Notes: generated by a model not told the origin, from the sequence alone. Positions 26,900 through 36,259 are shown, numbered from the stretch's first letter. The stretch is DNA of 64,000 bases from Phyllobacterium trifolii (GCF_014192095.1 NZ_JACHXN010000021.1:1-64000), one strand, 5' to 3'. Made by a program: numbers and translations.

Positions 26900-27143
26900 G
26901 ATAGGTCGTGCATCACGGTGCCGGCAATCAACGATGTCTGGCGGCCGCAAGCTGAACATTCCCACAGCCACGGCCGCGACTCGAGACGCCATCCCTTCCT
27001 TTGGGTGCAACGCGGGCATTTGAATCCCTCTGGCCAGCGTTTCTTGAACAGATACTTGCGCGGTCGTCCGAGAAGTCAGCCATGAACTTCTGGAACGAGG
27101 GAGGTCGGTCGTGCCTCCAGCGCGTAGGGAATAGACCCTTCAT
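26900..27143 (-). pseudogene. IS1595-type transposase N-terminal remnant
   Basis: The reverse strand first reads FQKFMADFSDDRA. After a frameshift it continues YLFKKRWPEGFKCPRCTQRK, then GWRLESRPWLWECSACGRQT and SLIAGTVMHDLSD. The CPRC and CSAC pairs form the N-terminal zinc ribbon of IS1595-family transposases. The catalytic core is missing, cut near 26900 just after the AraC gene. Confidence 0.75.
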
Positions 27144-27200
27144 GGCGCGCCAAATACCGGAGGAGGAGAGGCTTCGCGCCTGACATCCAAATAGGTTACA

Positions 27201-27235
27201 ACCTGAGCAACCGGGATAAGCGTTATAATAAACCC
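27201..27235 (+). repeat. Direct repeat flanking the SDR/AraC segment, right copy
   Basis: Partner of 24906-24940: ACCTGAGC, CGGGATAAG and TTATAAT blocks at the same positions, 28 of 35 identical, containing ATAAGCGTTAT. The pair bounds a 2.3-kb segment holding the SDR, the AraC regulator and the IS1595 remnant. Confidence 0.5.
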
Positions 27236-27342
27236 AATGTTTCGAAAATATACATATATTCCAACCGTCTTATGCTGCTGATGATCCTACTTATAGCTAT
27301 AATGACGGCAAGAACATTGAATACAGTTTATGGGGACGGGAG

Positions 27343-28133
27343 TTAGCGTAGCATTACAGAATATGGGAGCCAAATCTTTGCGCCGGTTGGGGCAAGGAAA
27401 GCGCCGAACGAGCACTTGGTTTTATCGTATCGAGTAGCCACCCGGCGCAACTGCTTGAGCCTGTTGAACATGCGCTCGATACGGTTTCGGTCCTTGTAGG
27501 CTCTGAAATCGCAGACGGGCGGATTTTTCCGATTGGCCTTTGGAGGAATGACAGGGCAAATGCCTTGGATGAGCAGTTTCTCGCGCACCGCATCTGCATC
27601 ATAGCCCTTGTCGGCGAGGAACAGCTTGGGTCTGTTGACTGCCATTGCCAGCAGATCGGGAACCGCGGTGTAATCCGAGACTTGTCCGCCCGTCAGGACA
27701 AAGCCAAGAGGGCGGCCCTGACCGTCTGTGCGGGCGTGGATTTTGTACGTAAAGCCGCCGCGTGATCGACCAAAAGCCTCATGAGTCCCCCTTTAGCACC
27801 AGCAGCCTGTGAATGGCCCCGGACTGTAGTGCTGTCGATCATATGCTGCCAGTCGTCGGCCGCCCCAAGTTCGACAAGGGGTCTCGAGCAATGCTTCCCA
27901 GACGCCTTGCTCTGCCCAGCGCCGGAAGCGGACATAGAACAGAGTTCCACTTGCCATAGCGTTCATGCATGTCGCGCCAAGGGCAACCAATGCGCAAGAC
28001 ATGCAGGATGCCGTTCAAAAAACGGCGATTGTCCAGAGCTGGACGGGACTTTCTTCCACGCTCAGCAGGCAGAAGCGTTTCAACAATCCGCCACTCGGCC
28101 AGATAATGGACAAACTATTTGAAGCCGGAACGA
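27343..28133 (-). mobile_element. Degenerate IS5-family insertion sequence
   Basis: The reverse strand carries a transposase broken into several frames: RSGFK then an in-frame stop, EWRIVETLLPAERGRKSRPA, CPWRDMHERYGKWNSV, a frameshift, FRRWAEQGVWEALLET, another shift, VELGAADDWQHMIDSTTVRG, HSQAAGAKGG, GRSRGGFTYKIHARTDGQGR, FLADKGYDADAVREKLLIQG, IPPKANRKNPPVCDFRAYKD and IERMFNRLKQLRRVATRYDK. DSTTVRGH, the DKGYD block and the RNRIERMFNRLK block carry the DDE-type residues of IS5-family elements. At least four inactivating changes exist. Terminal inverted repeats could not be fixed. Confidence 0.8.
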
Positions 28134-28151
28134 TAAATGTAACTGCGAGTT
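28127..28151 (+). promoter_or_regulatory. EcfG-type promoter overlapping the IS remnant
   Basis: GGAAC, 17 bases, GTT, 35 bases before the ferritin-like start. The GGAAC box lies inside sequence that encodes the N-terminal part of the IS5 transposase on the other strand. Confidence 0.7.
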
Positions 28152-28185
28152 GTTGAGGTGCAGATATCAATTGGAGCACCAAACT

Positions 28186-28656
28186 ATGAAAACACTCGCC
28201 GAGTTATTTGAGCACACTCTCAAAGATGTTTATTACGCCGAGAATGCTATCGCAAAGGCGCTCCCAAAAGTATCCAGCGCGGTAAAAAACGCAGCGCTTA
28301 AAAAGAGTTTAGATGAGCACCTTGCAGAAACAAAGGGCCAGATCAAAACCTTGGAAAAGGTTTTCAAGAGCATTGGCGTAAAGGCCGAGGGGGAGAAATG
28401 TGATGCCATGGATGGTCTCCTGAAAGAGACGGACGGTGTTCTTGCGGAAGCTCAGGGCGTTGCCTTGGACGCTGGTGCATTGGCTGCCTGCCAGGCCCTG
28501 GAACATTATGAAATTGCCCGTTATGGTTCTCTGCGCGAATGGGCAAAGGTTCTTGGAAATGAACAGGCTCATGTTCTCCTGAGCGAGATTCTCGACCAGG
28601 AAAAGGCAGCCAACAACAAACTCACCAATTTGGCCGTAACCGCGATCAATAAGTAG
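28186..28656 (+). CDS. YciE/YciF ferritin-like protein (DUF892), copy 1
   Basis: 156 residues, almost wholly helical. The DUF892 pattern is clear: TLAELFEHTLKDVYYAENAI, LPKVSSAVKN, HLAETKGQIKTLEKVFKSIG, CQALEHYEIARYGSL and EILDQEKAANNKLT. Conserved Glu and His residues could bind a di-iron centre, as in other ferritin-like proteins. The family is linked to osmotic and oxidative stress. It sits behind an EcfG-type promoter. A paralogue of the same length class is at 40801, next to catalase. Confidence 0.88.
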   Translation: MKTLAELFEHTLKDVYYAENAIAKALPKVSSAVKNAALKKSLDEHLAETKGQIKTLEKVFKSIGVKAEGEKCDAMDGLLKETDGVLAEAQGVALDAGALAACQALEHYEIARYGSLREWAKVLGNEQAHVLLSEILDQEKAANNKLTNLAVTAINK

Positions 28657-28667
28657 GTGTGCACCCC

Positions 28668-29123
28668 CTAAGGGCCTTTACCTGCATTTGTTAGAATTCG
28701 CGCACGGGCGAGAAGCTGCTCCAGGATATCCACTGCCTTGGTTGCTTGTTCCGGCGAGATCGGTGGGGCAGGCGACACGCTTTTGCGTTGTATGCGGATA
28801 TGCCGGAAATCTCCCAAGGTCTTTGCAGCACCGGGAGCGACGGTTTCAAGCTGTGCAATCATTGCAGCCAGCTGCGATATGTCAACCTTGTGCTGGGCGT
28901 TGGGAATAACTTTGATCCCGGCATGGTTGGCTACCGCGAGGCTTACTTGGCGCACGCCTTCAACGGCCAGCAGGAAGCGGGATTGCGTGGTCGTAACATG
29001 TCGAGCGTCCGTTAAATATGCCTCGGCGTCGGCCAGGCGCTGGTGAATGACAGCTTCATCGCGCCGCGTGATTTTGACCGCGCCAACTTTAACGAGGTTT
29101 TGAATGTTTGTTTCCCACGTCAT
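28668..29123 (-). CDS. Helical hypothetical protein
   Basis: About 151 residues from the ATG at 29123; upstream in-frame sequence is unlike protein. The N-terminal half is helical (QNLVKVGAVKITRRDEAVIH, LADAEAYLTDARHV), followed by SRFLLAVEGVRQVSLAVANH, which recalls the general shape of HEPN-type helical domains but lacks a clear R-X4-6-H motif. The C-terminus is another helix pair. It is convergent with the ferritin-like gene. No function is assigned. Confidence 0.4.
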   Translation of the reverse strand: MTWETNIQNLVKVGAVKITRRDEAVIHQRLADAEAYLTDARHVTTTQSRFLLAVEGVRQVSLAVANHAGIKVIPNAQHKVDISQLAAMIAQLETVAPGAAKTLGDFRHIRIQRKSVSPAPPISPEQATKAVDILEQLLARARILTNAGKGP

Positions 29124-29609
29124 CTTGATCGCTTGATGGCTACTCCAGTTCCGGTACGTCGCCGGATTGAAACAGAATCGTCGGAGGACCATAGCCTCCC
29201 ACTTCAGGCTGTGCGTCGCGAGCCCACGCCAAACGCCAGCGCATTTTATCGCGAGATAGCGCGCCATTCGAGTGGCATCCCAAGTTGGCATATGTGAGAG
29301 GACCGGACGGCGTTATCCTGGTTTCTCCAGCAGCGTCACATAAAACAATCGAAAGGATAGGCTTATGAAGTGGACTGGAGGTGCTGCGCGTTGGTAGGCA
29401 ATGCCGTCGCTGCTGAGGTCCAGCAACAATGCCGGATTATTCCAAAACGCCGGAAGAATTGTCGGCAGTCTAGGCAACGGGTGGTCGGGGAGAATCCGGC
29501 AACGCCGAGGTAGAGGTCGTAACGATTCTCGTTGAGGCTGGCCGAGACTGATCCTCGCGCAACTTCGGGGCGGCACGCACCCTCCTGTACCGTTTGCTGG
29601 ATCCAACTC
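29124..29609. other. Intergenic region, nothing recognised
   Basis: Short competing frames on both strands without ribosome sites or family likeness. Possibly remnant DNA. Confidence 0.3.
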
Positions 29610-29978
29610 TCAGTCTTGCGCAACCGCAAATGCCTCGCCCGGTTCGAGAAACCTTCCGCGCACCAGCGTCCGCTCGACCTCAACCGTGACAGAATCCCCC
29701 GATAATGCCGGTGCCGGCGTACCCTGTGCCGCTGCGCAAATCGCATTGGTTATCCTTTGAAACCCGTCCCGGCCCACGGTAATGCCTGGTACCAAGTTTC
29801 TGAGACTTGAAGGCTCCGCGGCCCATCCGCACTCGTCATATACCGAGTTCCGGAGAGAGTTGACCGCGACATTGCTGTCGACAAAGGAACTGCCTTGAGT
29901 ATCCGGGATCGTGTCAGGGGTCGTGCATGAGGTCGAAGCGGCGAGGGCAGCGGCAAGTGCATAGCAAGTTGATCTCAT
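29610..29978 (-). CDS. Putative small lipoprotein
   Basis: 122 residues. The N-terminal MRSTCYALAAALAASTSC gives a lipobox-like AASTSC with Cys18. The mature part contains YDECGWAAEPSSLRNLVPGI and VTVEVERTLVRGRFLEPGEA and is polar and compact. An envelope lipoprotein is likely. No family is recognised and the ribosome site is modest. Confidence 0.5.
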   Translation of the reverse strand: MRSTCYALAAALAASTSCTTPDTIPDTQGSSFVDSNVAVNSLRNSVYDECGWAAEPSSLRNLVPGITVGRDGFQRITNAICAAAQGTPAPALSGDSVTVEVERTLVRGRFLEPGEAFAVAQD

Positions 29979-30521
29979 AGCATCCCTTGATCGGTCGTTA
30001 TCTGAGTGCTTTTAATGGTTATCACCTTTGCAGACGAGTTGCGACCGCACGTCAGTGCGATGACAAGGACCCTTGCTCGACAGGAGTCACTCGCCTTTAT
30101 CAGAATTCATGCGCATTGGCGACAAGCGGTTTCCCGATACAGATCCGCCCGCGTCTGCGGCAGGGCGGATAAACCACGCTTGCGCTTGGATGCCAATGTC
30201 TGGTTGATCTGCATGGTCCCGCGTTCGAAGGCGAGGGCGCAGCCTGTCAGATACAAAAGCCAGAGTGTTAGAGCTTTCTGACAAGTTTGCCAAAATTCGT
30301 TACAGCCGGCAAAGTTTCGTATCAGTTCGCCACAAATAGGCCGAAAACGTCCAGGCTCCAGGCTACCCTATCTAACATTAGCATTCGCGAGATTTGGATC
30401 GCGACCTCCCCCAGATCGAAATCGCTCAATTTTAGCGATCAGTTGGGTTTGGGAGATATGTAGTTCTATCAGCGACGGACGCCAGGACCGGGGTGTGCCC
30501 ATCTTATCAGCTCAAACGGCA
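29979..30521. other. Intergenic region, nothing recognised before the EcfG site
   Basis: About 540 bases with no supported coding sequence on either strand. Only the EcfG-type promoter at its right edge is recognised. Confidence 0.35.
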
Positions 30522-30546
30522 GGAACTTTTGTCCACCGGGACAGTT
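30522..30546 (+). promoter_or_regulatory. EcfG-type promoter
   Basis: GGAAC, 17 bases, GTT, 29 bases before the start of the PPOX-family stress gene. Confidence 0.75.
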
Positions 30547-30575
30547 TACAATCCGATTTCAGAAAGGATCGGAAG

Positions 30576-31061
30576 ATGACAACCCCTCAAGAACTGCAGC
30601 AAAAATTTTGGGAAACGCTAAAATCCGACATGACAATGATGTTGGGCCTGGTGGGGGTGGAAGAGAGCCACACGCGACCTATGACGGCCCAGATAGAGGG
30701 AGATCATGGGCCCATCTTCTTCTTTACCTCAACTGAAAGCTCGCTTGTCCAAAACCTTGGGGAAAACAGCCGGGCCGTAGCAACCTTCGCCGCAAAAGGC
30801 CACGATCTTTTTGCTTCCGTTCATGGATCGGTTGCTGTCCACAACGATCGCGCCACAATCGATCGACTGTGGAACGCCTTTGTGGCGGCGTGGTACGAGC
30901 ACGGAAAAGACGATCCTAAACTTGTTCTGCTCCGCTTCGAGGCGGACCGCGCTGAAATATGGTTGAACGGATCGAGTATTCTGGCAGGTATCAAAGTGCT
31001 TATCGGAGTAGATCCGAAAGCAGACTATAAGAAAGATGTGGCCGAAGTCACTTTGAACTGA
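30576..31061 (+). CDS. PPOX-family general stress protein (pyridoxamine oxidase-like)
   Basis: 161 residues from the ATG at 30576, behind AAGGA. The split-barrel flavin-binding fold is indicated by TMMLGLVGVEESHTRPMTAQ, GPIFFFTSTESSLVQNLGEN, RAVATFAAKGHDLFASVHGS and LVLLRFEADRAEIWLNGSSI. This is the general stress protein 26 type of pyridoxamine 5-phosphate oxidase-related protein, typically binding FMN or F420. It is monocistronic behind an EcfG-type promoter. The enzyme substrate is unknown. Confidence 0.85.
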   Translation: MTTPQELQQKFWETLKSDMTMMLGLVGVEESHTRPMTAQIEGDHGPIFFFTSTESSLVQNLGENSRAVATFAAKGHDLFASVHGSVAVHNDRATIDRLWNAFVAAWYEHGKDDPKLVLLRFEADRAEIWLNGSSILAGIKVLIGVDPKADYKKDVAEVTLN

Positions 31062-31075
31062 TGCCTCAGACGTGT

Positions 31076-31310
31076 CATTCTCGTTTCGACGCGTAAAGCT
31101 TCCGGCATCCTATCGACATCAGACAGCTGTCGATAGAGGTCGTCCAGCATATCATCAACGACATCCAACTTTTCGCCCGCGACGTAAAAATTTCCTGTGA
31201 GGCCCCGCGAAGCTTGGAGTCCGAGACCGACTCCAATATCAGATCGAGCCCGTCGTAGCGATGACGGGCATGAGCAAGCGCATCCTTGATGTCGATTATG
31301 TGCTTGCGAA
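31076..31310 (-). pseudogene. Degenerate gene module, copy B (homologous to 20639-20785)
   Basis: Reverse strand: IIDIKDALAHARHRYDGLDL, ILESVSDSKLRGASQEIF, a frameshift, then VAGEKLDVVDDMLDDLYRQL and SDVDRM before a second shift near the stop. The tail matches copy A, but this copy keeps about 30 more upstream codons. No start codon with a ribosome site is evident. Family unknown; probably a decayed small helical protein. Confidence 0.5.
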
Positions 31311-31862
31311 AACGGATCCTTAATCGATCTCCGTGATCTCCATTTTGTTTGTCTGTATTTCAGCAGATACTCACCCTGTACGAAACATCGTTAGAGCAAG
31401 GTCCAGGGCAGCACTACCGGCACGCAACGGTGTTCCCGACAAACCTCAAGCACACAATCATGTCGTAGACGTTCTCGACAGTCGCGTCACCGGAAACCCG
31501 CCCCTGAGCTTCAACGTTTCGAGCCGCGTGTCGACCTGATCGGGAATGGTGATCGCGGGCGGAATGTCCGTCTGGTATTCCTGGGCAAAGGCCCTAGATG
31601 AACGACCAAAAACCCGAGAACAAAGACCAATCGCCTTGAGCTTTCTCTAACTCCGTCGAGCGCCCACCCATGGCCTGTCGATCCTCGAAAGCTTGAATGA
31701 TGGCAACGTAGCGCGCGAGCCGGTTACCGTTAGGCTCACGTAAAAAATGGGCTTCGTGGGCGTTTTCACGCTCGTTTCATTGAAACCTTGCATTGCGGGT
31801 AACCAACCGTTTTCCATAGCGGTTATCTCCTCAACTGCCCGGATGGCAAACGAGGAATTGAT
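31311..31862. other. Intergenic region with possible coding remnants
   Basis: About 550 bases. A reverse-strand stretch near 31630-31730 reads RYVAIIQAFEDRQAMGGRST, then ELEKAQGDW, and may be a gene remnant, but it has no start and no recognised family. Otherwise nothing is seen. Confidence 0.3.
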
Positions 31863-32966
31863 ATGAAGCGGATCGCATTCGCGCTTTACGCGTTGGCGTT
31901 GTTAACGGCACTGCGCGTCCTCCAACACCAGACAGCACCCGTATCGATCACGCTCCGACGGAATACGGGTGGGTCTTACTCAATCGACAAAGCGGCGGGC
32001 CAGCAGGAGGAGCCGCTTGGGCCTGCGAGGGGTCGCGAGGCGGAGTCCCCAGGCGAAATTCCGGCACGTGGATGGAAGGATGTTCTCTTCAGGGTCTACC
32101 ATTCCTTGGAACAAGATCGGGTCATGCTGATAGCTGCTGGTTCGACCTTCTATCTGCTGCTGGCGCTGTTTCCCGCACTTACGGCCTTCGTGTCTCTTTA
32201 TGGTTTTCTGGCGGATCGCGCCACGGTTGCCGGCAACATATCGTTGCTTGCGGGAGTTCTGCCGAACGATGCCCTTGACCTGATCCAAGCTCAGCTTGAG
32301 GCCTTGGCAACCCAGGATGTGAAAGCGCTCAGCGTCGGGTTTGTGCTGGGACTGTTGGTGGCCCTGTGGAGCGCAAACAACGGTTTCAAGGCCATATTCG
32401 AAGCTCTAAACGTCGCATATGGGGAAGACGAAAGCCGCGGTTTCTTGAGGTTGAACCTGATTTCATTCCTTTTTACATCCGGTGGCCTGTTCTTCGGGAT
32501 TGTCCTCATTACCGTTCTGGGAGCCATCCCCGCGCTGTTGGCGTCACTTGGACTAACCGGCTGGAGCGAGGCCCTGATCAACATAGCCAGATGGCCGGTC
32601 ATGGCGGTAATTGCCGCTCTTGCTGTCTCTGTCCTTTATCGGTTCGGCCCCGACCGCGAATACGCAAAGTGGCGCTGGCTCTCTTTCGGAGCTATCTTCT
32701 CCGCTTTGGTGTGGATCATTGCCTCCGCCGCTTTCACGTTCTATCTCGCCAACTTTGCAGATTACAACGCAACCTACGGGACCTTGGGCGCGGTCGTCGG
32801 CCTGATGATGTGGACCTGGATCTCGTTGATAATCCTGATCCTCGGAGCGGAACTCAACGCAGAACTCGAGCAGCAGACTGCGAAGGACAGCACCACCGGA
32901 GCACCCCGTCCCATGGGAGAGCGGGGAGCGGTGGTTGCAGACACCCTCGGCGAGTTGACAGATTAG
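31863..32966 (+). CDS. YihY/BrkB family inner-membrane protein
   Basis: 367 residues starting after GAGGA. After a hydrophobic N-terminal segment and a polar linker, the YihY/BrkB domain (about 75-335) has six membrane helices with the signatures AAGSTFYLLLALFPALTAFV, LLVALWSANNGFKAIFEALN and NATYGTLGAVVGLMMWTWIS. The acidic, Gly-rich tail is cytosolic. The family is an integral membrane transporter-like group of unproven function, formerly misnamed ribonuclease BN. It is monocistronic. Confidence 0.88.
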   Translation: MKRIAFALYALALLTALRVLQHQTAPVSITLRRNTGGSYSIDKAAGQQEEPLGPARGREAESPGEIPARGWKDVLFRVYHSLEQDRVMLIAAGSTFYLLLALFPALTAFVSLYGFLADRATVAGNISLLAGVLPNDALDLIQAQLEALATQDVKALSVGFVLGLLVALWSANNGFKAIFEALNVAYGEDESRGFLRLNLISFLFTSGGLFFGIVLITVLGAIPALLASLGLTGWSEALINIARWPVMAVIAALAVSVLYRFGPDREYAKWRWLSFGAIFSALVWIIASAAFTFYLANFADYNATYGTLGAVVGLMMWTWISLIILILGAELNAELEQQTAKDSTTGAPRPMGERGAVVADTLGELTD

Positions 32967-33180
32967 GTAAAATCGACCGTGCTATTGATTTTCCCCTAGA
33001 CGGTTCCGAGGTTTACGTCTCCGGCACGTAGTTCGAGATCCGGCGAAAGCTTTTGAGGCGCAACAGGTGTCGGAGGCACCCAAGACTGGAACGACGTCAA
33101 GTACTCCATCTACAATCAATTCCAGCCAATACCAGCCTTACCGACGTAAGCAATATGCCGATATAGTTCAACTCAGCAGA

Positions 33181-34020
33181 TTATTCAGGATCCGCACCCA
33201 TGACCAATCCTTCGATGTCGTGCTTTTGAATCACAGGTTCCAACGTATCTACCACACGACATACCAAATGCTCTTTCACTAAATCGGGTAAGGCATCGAA
33301 ATAGGTTTGTGTCACCATCAGGTCATGCAGCTCCGCGTGTCCTGCTCCAGGAGCATCGACCCCTAGCACCAGCACCGGGCGAGCAATCGGTGATGCATGC
33401 TCTGTACCCCTATGCACGGTCAGCGCCGAACGGCACGAAATATCACCGAGTTGGGGAAACTTGCGAACGGCTTTGCTCTGAAACTCCGGCCAGCTTTCCT
33501 TGGGTGGAAACATTTCATGCTTCCAGTCTCGACCATCAACGTATTGAGTGCCAGGCGCGACTTCAAACGGCCCCATGTCCTCGGTGACATCCACGCCGGT
33601 CAAGTTAAAAGCCAAGGATGTGATGCGCCGATCAGCATAGGTTTCTGCCGGCGAAGGGAAATCTCTGTGCCAGGGCTGATATTTGGCACCTTGGAACGGA
33701 ACATCAAAACCGATCTCGACAATTTGGTAGTCCTTTCCAAGGGTCCTTTCACACATCCCCACAACCCACGGGTGCGTAACAAGATCAACAAATCCTCCAA
33801 ACTCCTCAGGATGGATTTCTACATACCAGCGCCGCGGGCCGCGTCCTACTGCTCCGCCTGGCTGCTGAATCGCCGACCAAAAAGCGGTCATCATATCTTC
33901 GCGCATCGATTCAGCCCATTCACGCGGAAACGCTGATTTCTTACCAACGATTCCATCCGTCGTTAGCGTCCGTAGATCGCGGTAAAGTTCGTCAGCCAGC
34001 GATTGATCAACGCTGCTCAT
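33181..34020 (-). CDS. Phytanoyl-CoA dioxygenase (PhyH) family oxygenase
   Basis: 279 residues from the ATG at 34020, behind GAGG. The jelly-roll Fe(II)/2-oxoglutarate oxygenase has the metal motif WHRDFP (His118, Asp120) and a distal His in LTVHRGTEHAS. A downstream Arg in SPIARPVLVLGV is positioned to hold 2-oxoglutarate. The upstream 110 bases are very AT-rich. No pathway partner adjoins it, so the substrate (a hydroxylated small molecule or lipid) cannot be named. Confidence 0.8.
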   Translation of the reverse strand: MSSVDQSLADELYRDLRTLTTDGIVGKKSAFPREWAESMREDMMTAFWSAIQQPGGAVGRGPRRWYVEIHPEEFGGFVDLVTHPWVVGMCERTLGKDYQIVEIGFDVPFQGAKYQPWHRDFPSPAETYADRRITSLAFNLTGVDVTEDMGPFEVAPGTQYVDGRDWKHEMFPPKESWPEFQSKAVRKFPQLGDISCRSALTVHRGTEHASPIARPVLVLGVDAPGAGHAELHDLMVTQTYFDALPDLVKEHLVCRVVDTLEPVIQKHDIEGLVMGADPE

Positions 34021-34216
34021 ATGACCTCGCACAGTTTATTATTATCAATATGGATGGTTATAATTATAAGTCAATTGAGCTGAGCATTGTTCAAGCAAGT
34101 CCATTTGCAATTTTGCCGATCGATGGCGTCTGATGGCATCAGCTACCGCGCGGCTGGAGCAAAGATTAACGGGAAGGAAGGGCCATGCGCAAACGACGTT
34201 TAAGACGTGGAGCCAG

Positions 34217-34423
34217 CTATTGTTTGGTCAAGCCGAGTTCGGCGCAACAAGCAATAAACTGATCCGGGGTCATTGGGCCGTGTCCGTGAACTTCTACCTT
34301 GAGGACTAAATGCCCGCTCATCGCTGCAAGGGCATCCTTGGCATTGCTGAACGTTTTGACGGTACTTGTTAGTATTTCATCCGGGATGAATATGCGTACT
34401 TTTGCGTCAGGGTTGAACATCAC
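34217..34423 (-). CDS. Small hypothetical protein
   Basis: 68 residues: MMFNPDAKVRIFIPDEILTS, then TVKTFSNAKDALAAMSGHLV and MTPDQFIACCAELGLTKQ. The composition and even hydrophobic pattern look like a folded small protein. No family is recognised and no EcfG site is found upstream. Confidence 0.45.
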   Translation of the reverse strand: MMFNPDAKVRIFIPDEILTSTVKTFSNAKDALAAMSGHLVLKVEVHGHGPMTPDQFIACCAELGLTKQ

Positions 34424-34998
34424 GAGGGTCCTGGGTGAATAAGTAACAGAATAACATTAAATCATAATGGGCGCGATCACAGCCCATGCGGCCTCGTGAA
34501 ACCAAACTGAATTCGGGCCAGCTCAAGCGCAGTGAATCCTAGCATGGAATTCGTCCTGTGTTTGTATCGATCCGTCCCGGCCGCGAACGATAGCAATAAA
34601 GGCGACGCAGCCGTTTTTATAAAACCATCCACAGCGTATCGAAGCTACTATCGCTACGGAAATTTGACCACCAATAAATTGGCGATGGCAAGCTGCTCAA
34701 TCGCAACAAAAATCGGCCGGCGCAGAAGCGGCTCAACACGAAATCAATGAACAAACTCATACGACAGCCACGATCAGCAACTGCGCTTCTTGGGTGCAAG
34801 AATCTTCTTTGGAGCAGTTTTTCGCCGCCCGACCAGACGAGCCGATGGGCGGTGGCTCTGCTTTACGCCGTGGGCGTGGCGGGCACCCAATCCACCCATC
34901 TCGAAGGCAAATTTGGGTGATCATGCCACTGAACATTCCGCCTTGGGCAGTTATGTGGCTCGGGACAGTCCAGGAAAGTCTCCAATGTTGCGGCTCTG
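34424..34998. other. Intergenic region, no supported gene
   Basis: About 575 bases with overlapping short frames on the forward strand near 34530-34990 and no family likeness. It ends at an EcfG-type promoter. Confidence 0.35.
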
Positions 34999-35023
34999 GG
35001 AACCATTTGAGAAGCCGTTTGTT
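34999..35023 (+). promoter_or_regulatory. EcfG-type promoter
   Basis: GGAAC, 17 bases, GTT, about 100 bases before the YflT-like stress gene at 35123. A second GGAAC near 35045 lacks the GTT partner. Confidence 0.65.
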
Positions 35024-35122
35024 AGCAGCGCAAGACCGACTTTCGGAACGTGCCGTTGCGTTTATACGTCACATCCAGAACGGCGGCCATGAGAGTGAGA
35101 TCAAACAATCGGAGGCTGCAAA

Positions 35123-35749
35123 ATGTCCAGTTATAACGAAGTCTCAAGCGCGGATCATGACCCAAGTGCTTCCAATACATTGACGGCGTTTTACGAAGAT
35201 CGCGAAATGGCGGAACGAGCCATATTGCGGTTGGTGGATGCCGGAATCGATCACGATAAAGTTCGTCTTGTCGAAGGCGACGACACCCTGGATCCCAATG
35301 CAACGTCCGACGAGCGCCGTATGGGCTTTTGGGAATCTATTGGCGATTTCTTTTTTCCCGCCGAGGACAGGGACGCGTACTTCGAGGGCGTTCGCCGCGG
35401 CGGGTTTTTGGTCACAGTCACGGATGTGAGCGGCGAACTGGCCGACAAAGCCCTTGACATTCTCGATGACGAGGGCAGCGTCGACATCGACGAAAGAGCC
35501 CAGTCGTGGCGTTCGGAAGGCTGGTCGCCAACAGCGTCGGAAGACTTGCCCCCGTCGCAGTACGACCGAACCGGCGATCCGCAGGTTTCTACCGTGGAGG
35601 GTGTCGCGAGTTCATCAGGTGACGAAGCAGGGGAAGACATCGACCGACCGATGTCTGATACCGAGGATGAAGAAGTAAAACGCGTAGCCACGCGCGACAT
35701 GAGCACTGGACGCAAACGAGCTCGATCCTACACAATAAAGCGCCGTTGA
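35123..35749 (+). CDS. General stress protein, YflT-like domain
   Basis: 208 residues. The domain TLTAFYEDREMAERAILRLV, DAGIDHDKVRLVEGD and YFEGVRRGGFLVTVTDVSGE matches the family of the protein at 23827 but lacks its Gly zipper and instead carries FWESIGDFFFPAEDRDAY. The C-terminal 80 residues are acidic and disordered, ending in a basic tail. It is monocistronic behind an EcfG-type promoter, so a soluble stress-induced protein is the best reading. Confidence 0.75.
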   Translation: MSSYNEVSSADHDPSASNTLTAFYEDREMAERAILRLVDAGIDHDKVRLVEGDDTLDPNATSDERRMGFWESIGDFFFPAEDRDAYFEGVRRGGFLVTVTDVSGELADKALDILDDEGSVDIDERAQSWRSEGWSPTASEDLPPSQYDRTGDPQVSTVEGVASSSGDEAGEDIDRPMSDTEDEEVKRVATRDMSTGRKRARSYTIKRR

Positions 35750-36204
35750 AGCAGCGTCGCAACAGCGCAAGAGCTTCACATCGTCCAAATGGCGATGCGG
35801 CGCAGGGGGCATTTGTAAGACGGAGAGTTGGAGATAGCTCGACGATTTTTAGCACGTGATCCACGCAGCGCCGGAAGTTCGAGGCAGGATGGAGAAAGCT
35901 ATGGGTGGGCGCTTGCCTTAAGCGCAAAAATCTGCCTCCGCATATCCGAAGTAGAATGTTCTCTATGTCCACCGATAACAGGTCGAGCTTCGCGAGTCCG
36001 AGCCAAAAACGGGCCCATTAGACCGCATGATAGCGCGCCCAATCGGTGGCGTCTTCCGCGTGACCGAACTCGATAGGAACGAGCTTCCCATTGTCCGCTC
36101 GGCTGGTCGGCCTCATCATGGGCCTGACGCAGAACCGCTCGACACTATATCCAAATCGTACGGGCTAAATTATTGTGCGGTATGGTACACTTAGCCCTGT
36201 TTAA
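35750..36204. other. Intergenic region with a possible short coding remnant
   Basis: About 455 bases. From near 36027 a frame reads MIARPIGGVFRVTELDRNEL, PIVRSAGRPHHGPDAEPLD and stops near 36187. It has no ribosome site and no recognised family. Confidence 0.3.
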
Positions 36205-36229
36205 GGAACCTAGTTGGTAGCCAGCGGTT
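36205..36229 (+). promoter_or_regulatory. EcfG-type promoter
   Basis: GGAAC, 17 bases, GTT, 30 bases before the fused glycosyltransferase/mutase start. It probably also serves the glycosidase gene downstream. Confidence 0.75.
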
Positions 36230-36259
36230 CGAAGGACAAACCTACCATTAGGAGTCCTG

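Noticed and set aside
35042-35066. Second GGAAC box before the stress gene at 35123
   Set aside because: The expected GTT is replaced by CGTC at the right distance; the better match is at 34999.
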